64,000 bases of DNA from Actinoplanes regularis (GCF_900188005.1 NZ_FZNR01000004.1:62001-126000), one strand, 5' to 3'. Positions 53,521 to 62,617 are shown, numbered from the stretch's first letter. A program made the numbers and translations. Notes: generated by a model not told the origin, from the sequence alone.

Positions 53521-55845
53521 TCACCGGGCGAGTTCGGTCCGGCGCAGGACCGGCACCGCTGTGGCTGCCACCGCCAGAACCGCGCACAGGATCGCCACGC
53601 CGATCCCCGCAGCCCACGGGATGATCAACGCCACCTCCCGGCCCATCTCGTCCTCGACTGCCGCGCGTACCCCGGTCAGCGAGAAGACGCCCACAGCCCC
53701 ACCCAGAAGCGCCCCGACGACCGCCGCGAGCAGCGCCTCGGCGGTGGTGACGCGTAGCACCTGGCCGAGCCCAGCGCCCGCCAGCCGCAGCGCACGGAAC
53801 TCCGGCCCACGTGCCGCGGTGGCCATCAGCAACGTGCTCGCCACCGCGATAGCGGTGTACCCGGCGGTCAGCCCGATCAGCACCCACAGGAACAGATCGA
53901 CCAGGTCACCCTCCTCATCGACCTGCTCCCGGGCATAGTCACGAGCGGACAGCACCCGCCCTCCGGCGGCCGGCTGCGGATCGCCCTTCAACACGACCAG
54001 GGCGGTGAGCGCATCGGGGTCGTGCCGGCGTACCAGGTCGCGGGGGAGGACCACCGGCGCGGCGGCGTTCACGTCGATCTTCTCTACCGGCAGCGAGGCG
54101 ACCGTGCCGTCGGCCCACCGCAGGTTGATCGCCGAACCGATCGAGGCGCCCAGCTCCTTGGCTGCTTCCGGGCTGAGCGTGACGGGTGCGCCGGCGACGC
54201 CGGTGGCATCCTCGCCGGTGACCGCCGAACCGTGCGTCACCAGCACCCGGGTGTCGAGCCGCGAGGTGCCGGTCTGGGCGCTCACCGCCGTCTCACCCAG
54301 GCCGGGCGTACCGTCCGGAGCGAGCACAGTGGCCGCTGGAATGTCGGCGGCCTCGTCGATTCCCGCCGCCTCGTCGATCGTCGCGACCATGCCGGTGAGC
54401 AGCACCGTCATGCCCACGGTGACCAGCACCGGCGCCGCGGTCGAAGCGACCCGGCGGACCCCGGTCAGGGTCCCCTCGCGCACCAGCATCCCGGTCGCCG
54501 AGCCGCGCCACGGACCGGTCGCCAGCCGCACCAGCGGGCCGATCACAACCGGGGCGAGCAGCGCGGCCGTGGTGAGCAGGAGCATCGCGGCGCCCATCCC
54601 GGCAGTCGTCTTGCTCTCCGTGGCCATCGTCGGCATCGCGGCCAGCAACCCCGCTCCCGCGGCCAGACTGAGCAGTCCGAACACCCAGCGGGACGGCGTC
54701 ATCGAACGGGTCTCGGCGGCTGCCTCACGCAGTGCGGCAAGGGGCGGAACCTTGCTGGCCCGCCGCGCCGCCACTGCCACCCCGGCCAGGGCGACCACCA
54801 GTCCGAGCAGGACCGCCCCGCCGACCGCGGCCGGCTGCCAGGTCGCCTCGTAGCCGGGCGGCTCCAGGCCGAAGGAGACCATCGGGCCGGCCACGAGCGG
54901 GGCGAGCACGGCGCCCAGTGGGGCGCCGACCAGACCGGCCAGCAGGGCGATCAGCGCGGTTTCGGCGTACATCAAGCGGCGGACCTGCGCCGGGGTCGCA
55001 CCCGCCGCGCGCAGCAGGCCCAGTTCGCGTCGCCGCTGCGAAGCGGTCAGTGCGCACGTCGAGGCGACCACGAAGACCGTGGCGAAGGCGCCCAGAACGA
55101 CCATCGCGATCAGCAACTGTGCGCCGATCCAGCGGATCCGGGTCACCTTGGCCGGCTCCAGGGCGGCGCGATCCGGGCCGGTGAGGACCGTCCCGGACGT
55201 ACCGATCAGAGCCCGGGCGCTGTCCGCGATCCGCTCCGGGTCACCGGTCACCGTCAGGCCGATCACCCGCACGCCGGAAGATCGTGCGAGCGCATCACTG
55301 TCCGTCACGTAGTAGCCGCCGCCGTCGGTGGTGCCGGTGACGGTCCAGGTCTCCGGGCCGACGGCGGTCAGCACCTCGATGCTGCCGCCCGCCCCGGTGC
55401 CTTTGCGGAGCGACGTACCGATGACCACCTCGCCCCTCTTTTCCGGCGCACGGCCTGCGGTCAGCCGGTAGCCGCCGAGCGCGGCCGACGACCAGGAATG
55501 CCCGTCCAGCTGCGCGGTCCCCATGTCCTCGGTGCCCAGTTCCTGCACGTAGAAGACTGGGTCGGGGATGACGTTCGTGATACGTGGCTCCGGTCGCAGC
55601 TTTGTGGCCAGATCTGTCAGCTCGGATGTGGTCCACGAGCGGATCTCGGACTCGCTGAAGTCGTTCGTGCCGACCGACGGCGCCTGCACCATCACCGGTG
55701 ACGCGTCATAGCGCTCCGGTGGCTGTGGTCGCGACGAGAGGTAGAGCGTCACCGAACAGGCCACCACGGCCACTCCCAGCGCGATCGCCACGAAGGTGCC
55801 GGCGAAGCTCGCGAACCTGTGTCGGACGATCGCCCACGCCATCAT
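53521..55845 (-). CDS. FtsX-like ABC transporter permease
   Basis: A 774-residue MacB/FtsX-type permease. An N-terminal helix precedes a large extracytoplasmic domain, then three helices with the FtsX motif (RRRELGLLRAAGATPAQVRRLMYAE). The pattern is duplicated, with a second external domain and three more helices (GPEFRALRLAGAGLGQVLRVTTAEALL). It works with the ATPase encoded just upstream, whose stop it overlaps by 4 nt (ATGA). Likely roles are mechanotransmission or extrusion of a peptide or lipid. It is divergent from a two-component system that may control it. Confidence 0.9.
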   Translation of the reverse strand: MMAWAIVRHRFASFAGTFVAIALGVAVVACSVTLYLSSRPQPPERYDASPVMVQAPSVGTNDFSESEIRSWTTSELTDLATKLRPEPRITNVIPDPVFYVQELGTEDMGTAQLDGHSWSSAALGGYRLTAGRAPEKRGEVVIGTSLRKGTGAGGSIEVLTAVGPETWTVTGTTDGGGYYVTDSDALARSSGVRVIGLTVTGDPERIADSARALIGTSGTVLTGPDRAALEPAKVTRIRWIGAQLLIAMVVLGAFATVFVVASTCALTASQRRRELGLLRAAGATPAQVRRLMYAETALIALLAGLVGAPLGAVLAPLVAGPMVSFGLEPPGYEATWQPAAVGGAVLLGLVVALAGVAVAARRASKVPPLAALREAAAETRSMTPSRWVFGLLSLAAGAGLLAAMPTMATESKTTAGMGAAMLLLTTAALLAPVVIGPLVRLATGPWRGSATGMLVREGTLTGVRRVASTAAPVLVTVGMTVLLTGMVATIDEAAGIDEAADIPAATVLAPDGTPGLGETAVSAQTGTSRLDTRVLVTHGSAVTGEDATGVAGAPVTLSPEAAKELGASIGSAINLRWADGTVASLPVEKIDVNAAAPVVLPRDLVRRHDPDALTALVVLKGDPQPAAGGRVLSARDYAREQVDEEGDLVDLFLWVLIGLTAGYTAIAVASTLLMATAARGPEFRALRLAGAGLGQVLRVTTAEALLAAVVGALLGGAVGVFSLTGVRAAVEDEMGREVALIIPWAAGIGVAILCAVLAVAATAVPVLRRTELAR

Positions 55846-56597
55846 CGGGCCGACTCCTCGAGCCGGGCGGTGTGCACCGCGATCTTCTCGGAGCCGACCG
55901 GTCCGGTCAGGTCGTCCACCACCCGGCCGTCGGCGAGGAACAGCACCCGGTCGGCGTGCGCGGCGGCCACCGGATCGTGGGTGACCATCACGATGGTCTG
56001 GCCGTGCCGGTCCACCGCGGTGCGCAGCAGGCGCAGCACCTCGGCCCCGGAACGCGCGTCCAGCGCACCGGTCGGCTCGTCCGCGAAGATCACCGCAGGC
56101 CGGGTGATCAGCGCGCGAGCGATCGCCACCCGCTGCTGCTGGCCGCCGGACAGCTCTGCGGGCCGGTGCCCGGCACGCTCGGCGAGGCCCACCTCGGTCA
56201 GCCTTGCGGTCACCTCGCTGGGCTGCGGCCGGCGGCCGGCCAGCCGTAGCGGCAACACCACGTTCTGCGCCGCGGTCAGAGCCGGAATCAGATTGAACGT
56301 CTGGAAGACGAAGCCCACCCGACTGCGGCGTAGCCGGGTGAGGGCCCGCTCGCTCAGATCCGTGATCGGTACGCCGTCGATCCGCACCTCGCCGCCGGTC
56401 ACCCGGTCCAGACCCGCGGAGCACTGCAGAAGCGTGGATTTCCCGGAGCCGGACGGGCCCATCACCGCGGTGAAGGTGCCCGGAGCGAACCGCGCGTCCA
56501 CCGCGTCGAGCGCGGTGACGGCATTCTCGGCGTGGCCATACCGTTTGGTGACCGCGCGGAGTTCCACGGCGGCTGTCTCTGGTGGCGTCGTCGTCAT
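55842..56597 (-). CDS. ABC transporter ATP-binding protein (MacB/LolD-like)
   Basis: A 251-residue ATPase with Walker A GPSGSGKST, Q-loop FVFQTFNLI, signature LSGGQQQRVAIARAL, Walker B VIFADEPTGALD and the His switch in MVTHD. The LTGGE-like spacing and partner permease place it in the MacB/LolD/BceA group. ATG 56597 is the start; the stop overlaps the permease start. It is divergent from the histidine kinase gene with 109 bp between the starts. Confidence 0.93.
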   Translation of the reverse strand: MTTTPPETAAVELRAVTKRYGHAENAVTALDAVDARFAPGTFTAVMGPSGSGKSTLLQCSAGLDRVTGGEVRIDGVPITDLSERALTRLRRSRVGFVFQTFNLIPALTAAQNVVLPLRLAGRRPQPSEVTARLTEVGLAERAGHRPAELSGGQQQRVAIARALITRPAVIFADEPTGALDARSGAEVLRLLRTAVDRHGQTIVMVTHDPVAAAHADRVLFLADGRVVDDLTGPVGSEKIAVHTARLEESAR

Positions 56598-56694
56598 GCC
56601 GATCAGACAACCGGTTCGCGGGGCCTGGCACAGTCATCCGGGGTGGAGTCTCGAAGGTAACGCCAGCACTACCGACCCAGCCGGAACACGGCGG

Positions 56695-56700
56695 TACCGT
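56695..56700 (+). promoter_or_regulatory. -10 box TACCGT, leaderless promoter of the kinase gene
   Basis: TACCGT ends 6 nt before ATG 56707 and there is no ribosome site. Confidence 0.45.
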
Positions 56701-56706
56701 GCCCCC

Positions 56707-58002
56707 ATGCCGGTCCGCAACGCGCTCGAAGCGCTTACTCTCCGGCCGACCGAGTTCCTGCGCTCGGCCTGGCCGTGGCGCTCGCTGGTCTATCTGAGCG
56801 GGGGTGCCCTGCTCGGGTTCGCCACGATGCTCGGGGTGATCGCTCTGGTGCTGGTCGGCGCGCTGCTGTCGATCGTGGTGATCGGGCTGGGCGCCTATGT
56901 GGCGATGGTCCTGTCGGGTGTCGTGGTGGCCCGCCTGGAGCGACGCCGGATGCGTCTGGTCGACACGGACGAGCTGCCCGATCCGCACCGGCCGGTGCCC
57001 CAGCCCGGCGTGCGTGCCTGGCTGACGACCCGGCTCCGCGAGCAGGCCACCTGGCGCGAGCTGGGTTACACGATGCTCTCCGCGGGCCTGTTGTGCTGGA
57101 TGGATTCACTGGTCGTCGGCGGTGTGGTCTTCGAGGTGCTCTGCACCTTCGGCGCGCCTTTCTACATGCTCGACGAGCAGCTCGGTTACCGCATGGTCCT
57201 GGCCGCGGCCGGGGTGCCGCTGACGCTGGTGCTGGCCTGGCCGGTGACGGCCTGGGCCGGGGCACGTGCCGCGATGGCCCGGGCGATCCTGGCGCCGCGT
57301 GCGCATGACGCCGATGAGCGACTGATCGAGGTGACCAGGTCCCGGGCCCGCCTGGTCGACGCGTTCGAGCTGGAGCGCCGCCGGATCGAGCGAGACCTTC
57401 ACGACGGCGCACAGCAACGGATGGTTGCGATGAGCATCCAGCTCGGCATGGCCCGGCTGGATCTGCCGGCCGGCAGCCCAGCCGAGAAATACCTGGCCGA
57501 GGCGCAGGATCTGGCGAAGCAGGCGCTGACCGAGATCCGGGAGTTGATCCGAGGTGTGCACCCGAAGGTGCTGACCGACCGTGGCCTGGCCGCGGCGGCC
57601 GGTGAGGTGGCGTCGACCATGCCGCTGCCTGTCGACCTGGAGCTTTCCCTGCCCGGCCGGCTCCCGGCTCCCGTGGAGATCACCGCCTACTTCGTGATCG
57701 TCGAGGCGCTCGCCAACGTGACGAAGCACAGCGGCGCCACCCGCGCCAGCATCTCCGGCAGCGTCGACCAGAGCCGTCTGGTCGTCGAGATCCGCGATGA
57801 CGGCCGCGGCGGCGCCGACCCGGCGGCAGGCTCCGGCCTGCTCGGCCTGGCCGACCGCGTCTCCGTCGTCGATGGCACGGTCGCCATTGCCAGCCCGCCC
57901 GGCGGTCCCACCGTGCTGCGCCTGGAGATCCCGATTTCGCGAGACGAGCCACCACTCCCTGCCGCCTTCCACGCTGATCAATCGTCGGGAGTGTCCGGGT
58001 GA
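56707..58002 (+). CDS. Two-component sensor histidine kinase (NarL/DesK type)
   Basis: A 431-residue kinase. Residues 1-205 are a membrane sensor with four hydrophobic helices, including a short helical hairpin sensor typical of actinobacterial kinases. The HisKA_3 box is RRRIERDLHDGAQQR with His232 as phosphoacceptor, and the ATPase domain has VIVEALANVTKHSGATRA and DDGRGGAD...GLLGLADRVSVVDG. It should phosphorylate the response regulator encoded 256 bp downstream. The stop overlaps a GTG that begins the repeat-encoded frame. It probably controls the divergent ABC transporter. Confidence 0.9.
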   Translation: MPVRNALEALTLRPTEFLRSAWPWRSLVYLSGGALLGFATMLGVIALVLVGALLSIVVIGLGAYVAMVLSGVVVARLERRRMRLVDTDELPDPHRPVPQPGVRAWLTTRLREQATWRELGYTMLSAGLLCWMDSLVVGGVVFEVLCTFGAPFYMLDEQLGYRMVLAAAGVPLTLVLAWPVTAWAGARAAMARAILAPRAHDADERLIEVTRSRARLVDAFELERRRIERDLHDGAQQRMVAMSIQLGMARLDLPAGSPAEKYLAEAQDLAKQALTEIRELIRGVHPKVLTDRGLAAAAGEVASTMPLPVDLELSLPGRLPAPVEITAYFVIVEALANVTKHSGATRASISGSVDQSRLVVEIRDDGRGGADPAAGSGLLGLADRVSVVDGTVAIASPPGGPTVLRLEIPISRDEPPLPAAFHADQSSGVSG

Positions 58003-58262
58003 GCGGTCGGCCGAATGTTGTGATCCCGGGTCCCGTGAGGCGGTGTTCGGCTTTGCCGGTCCGGGCCAGTCGGGGTGTGGGTGCCGTGGCTGGGTTGGGT
58101 GTTGTGATCTCGGGCCTTGTGGGGCGGTGTTTGGCTCTGGTGGTCCCGGCTGGTCGGGGTGTGGGTGCCGTGGCTGGGCTGGGTGTTGTGGCCTCGGGTC
58201 TTGTGGGGCGGTGTTTGGCTCTGGTGGTCCGGGCCGGTCGGGATGTGGGGGTGCGGGCGTGA
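57999..58262 (+). other. Repeat-encoded ORF between kinase and regulator
   Basis: An 87-codon frame beginning GTGAGCGG in the kinase stop and ending in the regulator start (GTGA overlaps at both ends). It encodes a 28-residue repeat (GAVAGLGVVISGLVGRCLALVV type) three times. It has no ribosome site of its own. It may be translated by coupling, or be non-coding spacer. Confidence 0.4.
58017..58262. repeat. Three-unit 84-bp tandem repeat
   Basis: The block starting GTTGTG recurs at 58017, 58101 and 58185, an exact period of 84 bp. The last unit runs into the regulator start, where GTGAGCGG matches the sequence at the kinase stop (57999). Confidence 0.9.
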
Positions 58263-58909
58263 GCGGGCTGCGGGTCGTGATCGCGGAGGATGGCGTGATC
58301 GTGCGGGAGGGCGTCGCTGGGATGCTGCAGCGTTTCGGCCATGAGGTGGTGGCCGCGGTGGGGGATGCCGACGAGCTTCGTGCGGCGGTGGCGCGGCACA
58401 AGCCGGACGTGGTGGTCACCGACGTGCGCATGCCACCCGGCTTCAGCGATGAGGGACTGCAAGCGGCGATCGCGTTGCGGGCGGCCGACCCGGAGCTGCC
58501 GGTGCTGGTGCTGAGCCAGTATGTCGAGCAGACCTATGCGGCCGAGCTGCTCGACTCGGGCCGTTCGTCCGGGGTCGGCTACCTGTTGAAGGACCGGATC
58601 GGCCAGGTGACCGAGTTCGTCGACGCGCTGGTCGCGGTGGCTGCCGGGCGGACGGTCGTCGATCCGGAGGTGGTCCGCCAGTTGCTGTCCAGGCGTCGTA
58701 CCCCGCTGCATCGGCTGACGGCCAGGGAGCTCGAGGTGCTCGGGCTGATGGCCGAGGGCCGGTCGAACGCGGCGATCGCACGTGACCTGGTGGTCACCGA
58801 AGCTGCGGTGGCCAAGCACATCAACAGCCTGCTGACCAAGCTCGATCTCCCGCCCGGGGCTGACGACCATCGCCGCGTCCGAGCTGTCCTTGCCTACCTA
58901 CGCGGTTGA
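58259..58909 (+). CDS. NarL/FixJ-type response regulator
   Basis: A 216-residue regulator. The receiver has acidic residues in VIAEDGVIVREGVAGML, phosphoacceptor Asp55 (VVVTDVRMPPG) and Lys in YLLKDRI; the LuxR-type HTH is LTARELEVLGLMAEGRSNAAIARDLVVTEAAVAKHINSLLTKL. It pairs with the kinase upstream. GTG 58259 overlaps the stop of the repeat frame. A likely target is the divergent ABC transporter. Confidence 0.92.
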   Translation: MSGLRVVIAEDGVIVREGVAGMLQRFGHEVVAAVGDADELRAAVARHKPDVVVTDVRMPPGFSDEGLQAAIALRAADPELPVLVLSQYVEQTYAAELLDSGRSSGVGYLLKDRIGQVTEFVDALVAVAAGRTVVDPEVVRQLLSRRRTPLHRLTARELEVLGLMAEGRSNAAIARDLVVTEAAVAKHINSLLTKLDLPPGADDHRRVRAVLAYLRG

Positions 58910-59310
58910 CCGCGAACGCCCAGAGTGAAGAAGTACCCGGAAACGAAGGAGCGCACGGAGCGATGGAACAGAGAGAGCGCGTAGATCACGTGGAGTAGAG
59001 GAGCACGTGGACGCGTGAAGCGGAGGGAATGGAGAGTGCGTGAAGCGCGTGGACCACGTGGAGCGGCGAAGCACATTGGCGGCGTAGACGCGTGAGGTGG
59101 AGGAGTGGGTTGGCGGCGTAGACGCGTGAGGTGGAGGAGTGGGTTGGCCGCGGGAGCGGAGGAGTGGGTCGGCCGCGCGGAGCGGAGGAGTGCGTTGGCC
59201 GCGCCGCCGCATGAAGCGGAGAAGCGCTTGGAGCGAAGGAGCGTCCGAAGCGAAGAAGCGCATGGAACGAAGAAGCGCATGGAACGGAGGCATGCCCCGG
59301 AGAGGAGGGC
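58910..59310. repeat. Purine-rich repeat region, no gene
   Basis: About 400 bp strongly biased to G and A on the plus strand. A 34-bp unit (TTGGCGGCGTAGACGCGTGA plus GGTGGAGGAGTGGG) occurs at 59076 and 59110 identically and at 59144 in diverged form; later there are shorter GAAGCGGAG-like units and a 17-bp pair GAAGAAGCGCATGGAAC near 59260-59290. Frames on both strands are low-complexity and not credible as genes. Confidence 0.8.
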
Positions 59311-59886
59311 CTACCGGTCGGTGAGGGCGTTGACGGTGGCCAGCAGTCCGGCGGTCAAGTCGTAGCGGTCCCGGGGGACTGTGTGCGTGATCCCGGCTGG
59401 CTCCTCCGGTGGTGGGAGTGGCGCCGGGTTGTCCTGGTACTCCGCTAGTGCCGCCACCTGCTCGGTGACCTGAGCCGAGAAGTGGAGCCGGCCGTTCTCC
59501 CGGGAACCAGCCAGGTGGAGCATCACGTCGATCCCTGCCGGGTGGTTCGTGTCCCAACCGGGGAACACCGTCTTGAATTCGGCGTATCCGTGGGGATCGG
59601 TTACCTGCGCGCCGCGCGCGAGTGGACCGGAGGGTTTCGGCAGTCGATGCGAGATTTCCAGGACCGCGCCCGGCAGTGGCCGGTCGACTGCGTCCAGGAC
59701 CCGGACCCGCAGCATCATGGGGACCCCGGCGTCGGCGGGCGCCAGTTCGCGCCGCTCCACGAATCGATTCTCAGGGGCTGGGCCTGCGGGCCGGAGCCGG
59801 CAGATCGCCTGTGCCGGTCCCGGAAAATCCAGCGTGATGATGTCGCGCCGACTCGTCGCCGGCGCGGCGCGCCTTTGTTGTCTCAT
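59311..59886 (-). CDS. Intradiol-dioxygenase-like protein lacking metal ligands
   Basis: A 191-residue protein. The C-terminal two thirds resemble the intradiol ring-cleavage dioxygenase beta sandwich: VLDAVDRPLPGAVLEISHR, then AQVTDPHGYAEFKTVFPGWDTNHPAGIDVMLHL. In active enzymes this reads PGWY...HIH, with Tyr and two His binding Fe(III). Here Asp replaces Tyr and Ile/Val replace the His pair, so it should not be catalytic. It may be a structural or ligand-binding relative. ATG 59886 is used. There is no signal peptide. Confidence 0.65.
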   Translation of the reverse strand: MRQQRRAAPATSRRDIITLDFPGPAQAICRLRPAGPAPENRFVERRELAPADAGVPMMLRVRVLDAVDRPLPGAVLEISHRLPKPSGPLARGAQVTDPHGYAEFKTVFPGWDTNHPAGIDVMLHLAGSRENGRLHFSAQVTEQVAALAEYQDNPAPLPPPEEPAGITHTVPRDRYDLTAGLLATVNALTDR

Positions 59887-60454
59887 TTACGCCTACCGTC
59901 CCCTGACCATTACATCCCATAAATGATCCTTGCAGGGTAGAAAGCGTTATTCACGTGTTTTGCCGGAATCGGGAAGAACTCGGGATAGCGGCCCGAGGCT
60001 GCTTTCGACGTAACGCTGACAAGGCCGGCCTGCGATCGGGACCTTTCCGTGAGGCGGCGACGGTCGTTCGGCAATGGCTCATCGCGGGTTTCGCCACCGG
60101 CCGCGATCGATCTGGCGCCGGTGGTTACAACCATCGCTCCAGCCGGATTTGGTCGGCTGGGCTCCATTGTGGCTTTGGTGCCGACGAAACCACTACCCGG
60201 CCCAGCTGTCGAACGTCGGCTGGGCCGGGTAGCGGTCTCCGGCCTGTCGAAGTCGCTGCCTGGCCCGGTTGTTGACTGTTGGCTGGGTTGGGTGTGTCAG
60301 GGCTGTCGAGGTCGCTGGCTGGTGCGGTTGTTGGGTGGGTGTGTCTGGGCTGTCGGGGTCGCTGCCGGGCCCGGTTGTTGAGTGTTGCTGGGTCGGTGGG
60401 TGCACCAGAGGCCCAAGGGCCGCCGAGAGGTCGGACCCGCGAAAGTGGAAAGCG
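59887..60454. other. 568-bp intergenic region with hairpin and degenerate repeats
   Basis: No gene is supported. The first 300 bp are of mixed GC without clear features. A 14-bp hairpin is at 60193-60232. From 60245 to about 60410 GT-rich blocks starting TGTCGARGTCGCTG recur irregularly (60245, 60304, 60351). Confidence 0.6.
60193..60232. terminator. 14-bp hairpin in the intergenic region
   Basis: CTACCCGGCCCAGC pairs with its complement around a 12-nt loop. It lies 220 nt beyond the stop of the minus-strand DUF1028 gene and could end that transcript. Confidence 0.4.
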
Positions 60455-61285
60455 CTAAGCCTTTCGCAGGTGGGCGAGGACCAGAGGATCGATCGCCCCC
60501 GGCACGAGCCGCATCTCCAGGTTCTCGACGCCGGCCCACGACGCGAGCGCCTTGTCCAGGTCCACGTCCACGTGCCCCAGCTCCGTGAGCCGCCGCGACA
60601 CCTCTGTCCCGAGTTCTCCGCTCAGGGGCAGCAGCGTCGACGGCTCCGGCCGCTCGAAGTACAGCGTGTGCATGGTGAGCAGCCGCTCCAGCTCGCCGAC
60701 CGGATCAGGGTGGTCATCGACGCGCAGGTCGACCAGGACGTCGCTGGTTCCGCCGTACCCGAGGCCCTTGGCGACGACCAGCAACGCCGCGCTCTGCCGC
60801 CCGCGCCGGTCCCCGCCGGCCTCGTCTCCGGCGCGCAGCGCCGCCACCAGCCGGGACGCCAACCGCGGCTCGGCGGAGGACCCCAGCCACGCGGTCTCCA
60901 TGTCGGCGACCACGGCCGCCCCGGCCAGCATGTTTCCCTGGATCGCGTACCCGTCCCCGGCTGTCCCGCCGGCCCACGGGTGGCAGTCGTCCCCGGTGAA
61001 GGTCGCCCCGTCCCCGCCGGCGCCGACCACCCCGACCTGCCGATGGCCCACCGGTCCGTCGTCCCCGGCGATCAGTGCCTTGACCGTGAACTCCGCCGTC
61101 ACCCCGGACGAGAGCAGCGCCAGCCCTTGCGGCCGGTAGGCGAGGTTCGCGTACGACTGGGTCGCCACCGCTCCGACATCCGCGAGGGCCGCCGGCACCG
61201 CCGCTCCGACGCCGAGGAACTTGCTGGCCACCGCCACACCCAGGGCCGCGCCGTCCGCGGACCGGCCCACGATCGAGAAGGTCAT
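60455..61285 (-). CDS. DUF1028 family Ntn-hydrolase-like protein
   Basis: A 276-residue protein. It starts MTFSIVGRSADGAALGVAVASKFLGVGAAVP, the DUF1028 signature, with VGVVGAGGDGATFTGDDCHPWAGG and YAIQGNMLAG following; the fold is Ntn-hydrolase-like. The C-terminal 75 residues are an extension (ERLLTMHTLYFERPE) found in many members. Some members are linked to peptide or amide metabolism; the substrate is unknown. ATG 61285 lies 7 nt after a TAGCGT box, so it is likely leaderless. Confidence 0.87.
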   Translation of the reverse strand: MTFSIVGRSADGAALGVAVASKFLGVGAAVPAALADVGAVATQSYANLAYRPQGLALLSSGVTAEFTVKALIAGDDGPVGHRQVGVVGAGGDGATFTGDDCHPWAGGTAGDGYAIQGNMLAGAAVVADMETAWLGSSAEPRLASRLVAALRAGDEAGGDRRGRQSAALLVVAKGLGYGGTSDVLVDLRVDDHPDPVGELERLLTMHTLYFERPEPSTLLPLSGELGTEVSRRLTELGHVDVDLDKALASWAGVENLEMRLVPGAIDPLVLAHLRKA

Positions 61286-61292
61286 GGGCGGC

Positions 61293-61298
61293 ACGCTA
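61293..61298 (-). promoter_or_regulatory. -10 box TAGCGT, leaderless promoter of the DUF1028 gene
   Basis: On the minus strand TAGCGT ends 7 nt before ATG 61285. Confidence 0.5.
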
Positions 61299-61507
61299 TC
61301 CGGTCGGCCCGCCAGGCCGTCGCTGCTGGTGTGAGGATCGCCGAAATGCCGGCGCAGGGCCTGTTCGTGAATCTCGGGAAGGCGCAATTTGCGAGGGCAA
61401 TTAACCCTAAAAACCAGACAAAGATGCTTAAAAAGGTACGAATTTCCCGCCTGCATCAGATCGATGAAGTTCTTTTCAATCGGCGGTTCCGGGTGTTGAG
61501 TGAGGGA

Positions 61508-62617
61508 ATGACGCCACCGTTCCGGGCGGATCATGTCGGCAGTCTGCTCCGCCCGCCGCACCTCATCGAGGCCCGCACCAGACGCGCCACCGGCGAGATC
61601 AGTGCCGGGGAGCTACGCGCGATCGAGGACGACGCGATCCGGGACGTGGTCCGGATGCAGCACGACGTCGGCCTGCTCTCGGCCACCGACGGCGAGTTCC
61701 GCCGTACGGCTTGGCATATGGATTTCATCTATCGGCTCGGTGGCATCCACCCGACCGACGAGAAGATCCAGGTCCATTTCCGGAACGCGGGCGGCGAGCT
61801 GGACTTCGAGTCGGCCGCGCTCGCCATCGACGAGCCGGTCCGCCTGACCGAGACAATTTTCGGCGACGATTTCACGTTCCTCGCCGAGACCGTCCGGGCG
61901 GGTGTCACCGCCAAGCTGACCATCCCGTCGCCGAGCATGGTCCACTACCGGGGCGGGCGGGCCGCGATCGATCCGGCGATCTATCCGGACGAGGAGCGGT
62001 TCTGGGCGGACCTGAGCGCCGCGTACGCCGAACAGGCCCGCCGGGTCCACGCCCTCGGCTGCCGCTACCTGCAACTCGACGACACCAGCCTGGCCTACCT
62101 GAACGATCCGGACCAGCGGCGCCTGCTCACCGAGCGCGGCGACGACGCCGAGCACCAGCATCTGCGCTACATCCGGCAGATCAACGCCGCGATCGCCGAC
62201 CGGCCCGCCGACCTGAGGGTCACCACCCACATGTGCCGGGGTAACTTCCGCTCCTCGTGGGCCGCCGAGGGCGGTTACGACTTCGTGGCCGAGGCCCTCT
62301 TCAGCGAGCTCGCGGTGGACGGCTTCTTCCTGGAGTTCGACGATGAACGCTCCGGCGGTTTCGCCCCGTTGCGCTTCGTCCCGGCAGGCAAGACCGTCGT
62401 CCTCGGCCTGGTCACCACCAAACGTGGCGAGCTCGAGTCGAAGGACACGCTGAAGCGCCGCATCGACGAGGCCGCCAAGTACGTACCGCTCGACCAGATC
62501 AGTCTCTCTCCACAGTGCGGCTTCTCCTCGACGGTCGAGGGCAACGTCCTCACCTACGACGAGCAGGTCGCCAAGCTTCGCCTGATCGTGGAGACCGCCG
62601 CCGAGATCTGGGGCTGA
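61508..62617 (+). CDS. MetE-like cobalamin-independent methyltransferase
   Basis: A 369-residue protein of the UROD/MetE-like fold, corresponding to the C-terminal catalytic half of methionine synthase. It begins FRADHVGSLLRP; zinc ligands are likely His and Cys in TTHMCRGNF and Cys in LSPQCGFSS, with the acidic FFLEFDDERSG between. Stand-alone proteins of this type (YxjG/YxjH-like) may methylate homocysteine or other thiols using an alternative methyl donor. ATG 61508 is used. The upstream 61370-61490 bp are AT-rich and probably contain the promoter. Confidence 0.88.
   Translation: MTPPFRADHVGSLLRPPHLIEARTRRATGEISAGELRAIEDDAIRDVVRMQHDVGLLSATDGEFRRTAWHMDFIYRLGGIHPTDEKIQVHFRNAGGELDFESAALAIDEPVRLTETIFGDDFTFLAETVRAGVTAKLTIPSPSMVHYRGGRAAIDPAIYPDEERFWADLSAAYAEQARRVHALGCRYLQLDDTSLAYLNDPDQRRLLTERGDDAEHQHLRYIRQINAAIADRPADLRVTTHMCRGNFRSSWAAEGGYDFVAEALFSELAVDGFFLEFDDERSGGFAPLRFVPAGKTVVLGLVTTKRGELESKDTLKRRIDEAAKYVPLDQISLSPQCGFSSTVEGNVLTYDEQVAKLRLIVETAAEIWG

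Noticed and set aside
52815..53938. Several long frames on both strands in the repeat region
   Set aside because: They arise because the 17-bp and 64-bp arrays lack stop codons; the peptides are simple repeats without ribosome sites.
59908..60460. Small plus- and minus-strand frames between the dioxygenase-like gene and the DUF1028 gene
   Set aside because: They cover GT-rich repeats and a hairpin, with no ribosome site, family or consistent GC3 bias.
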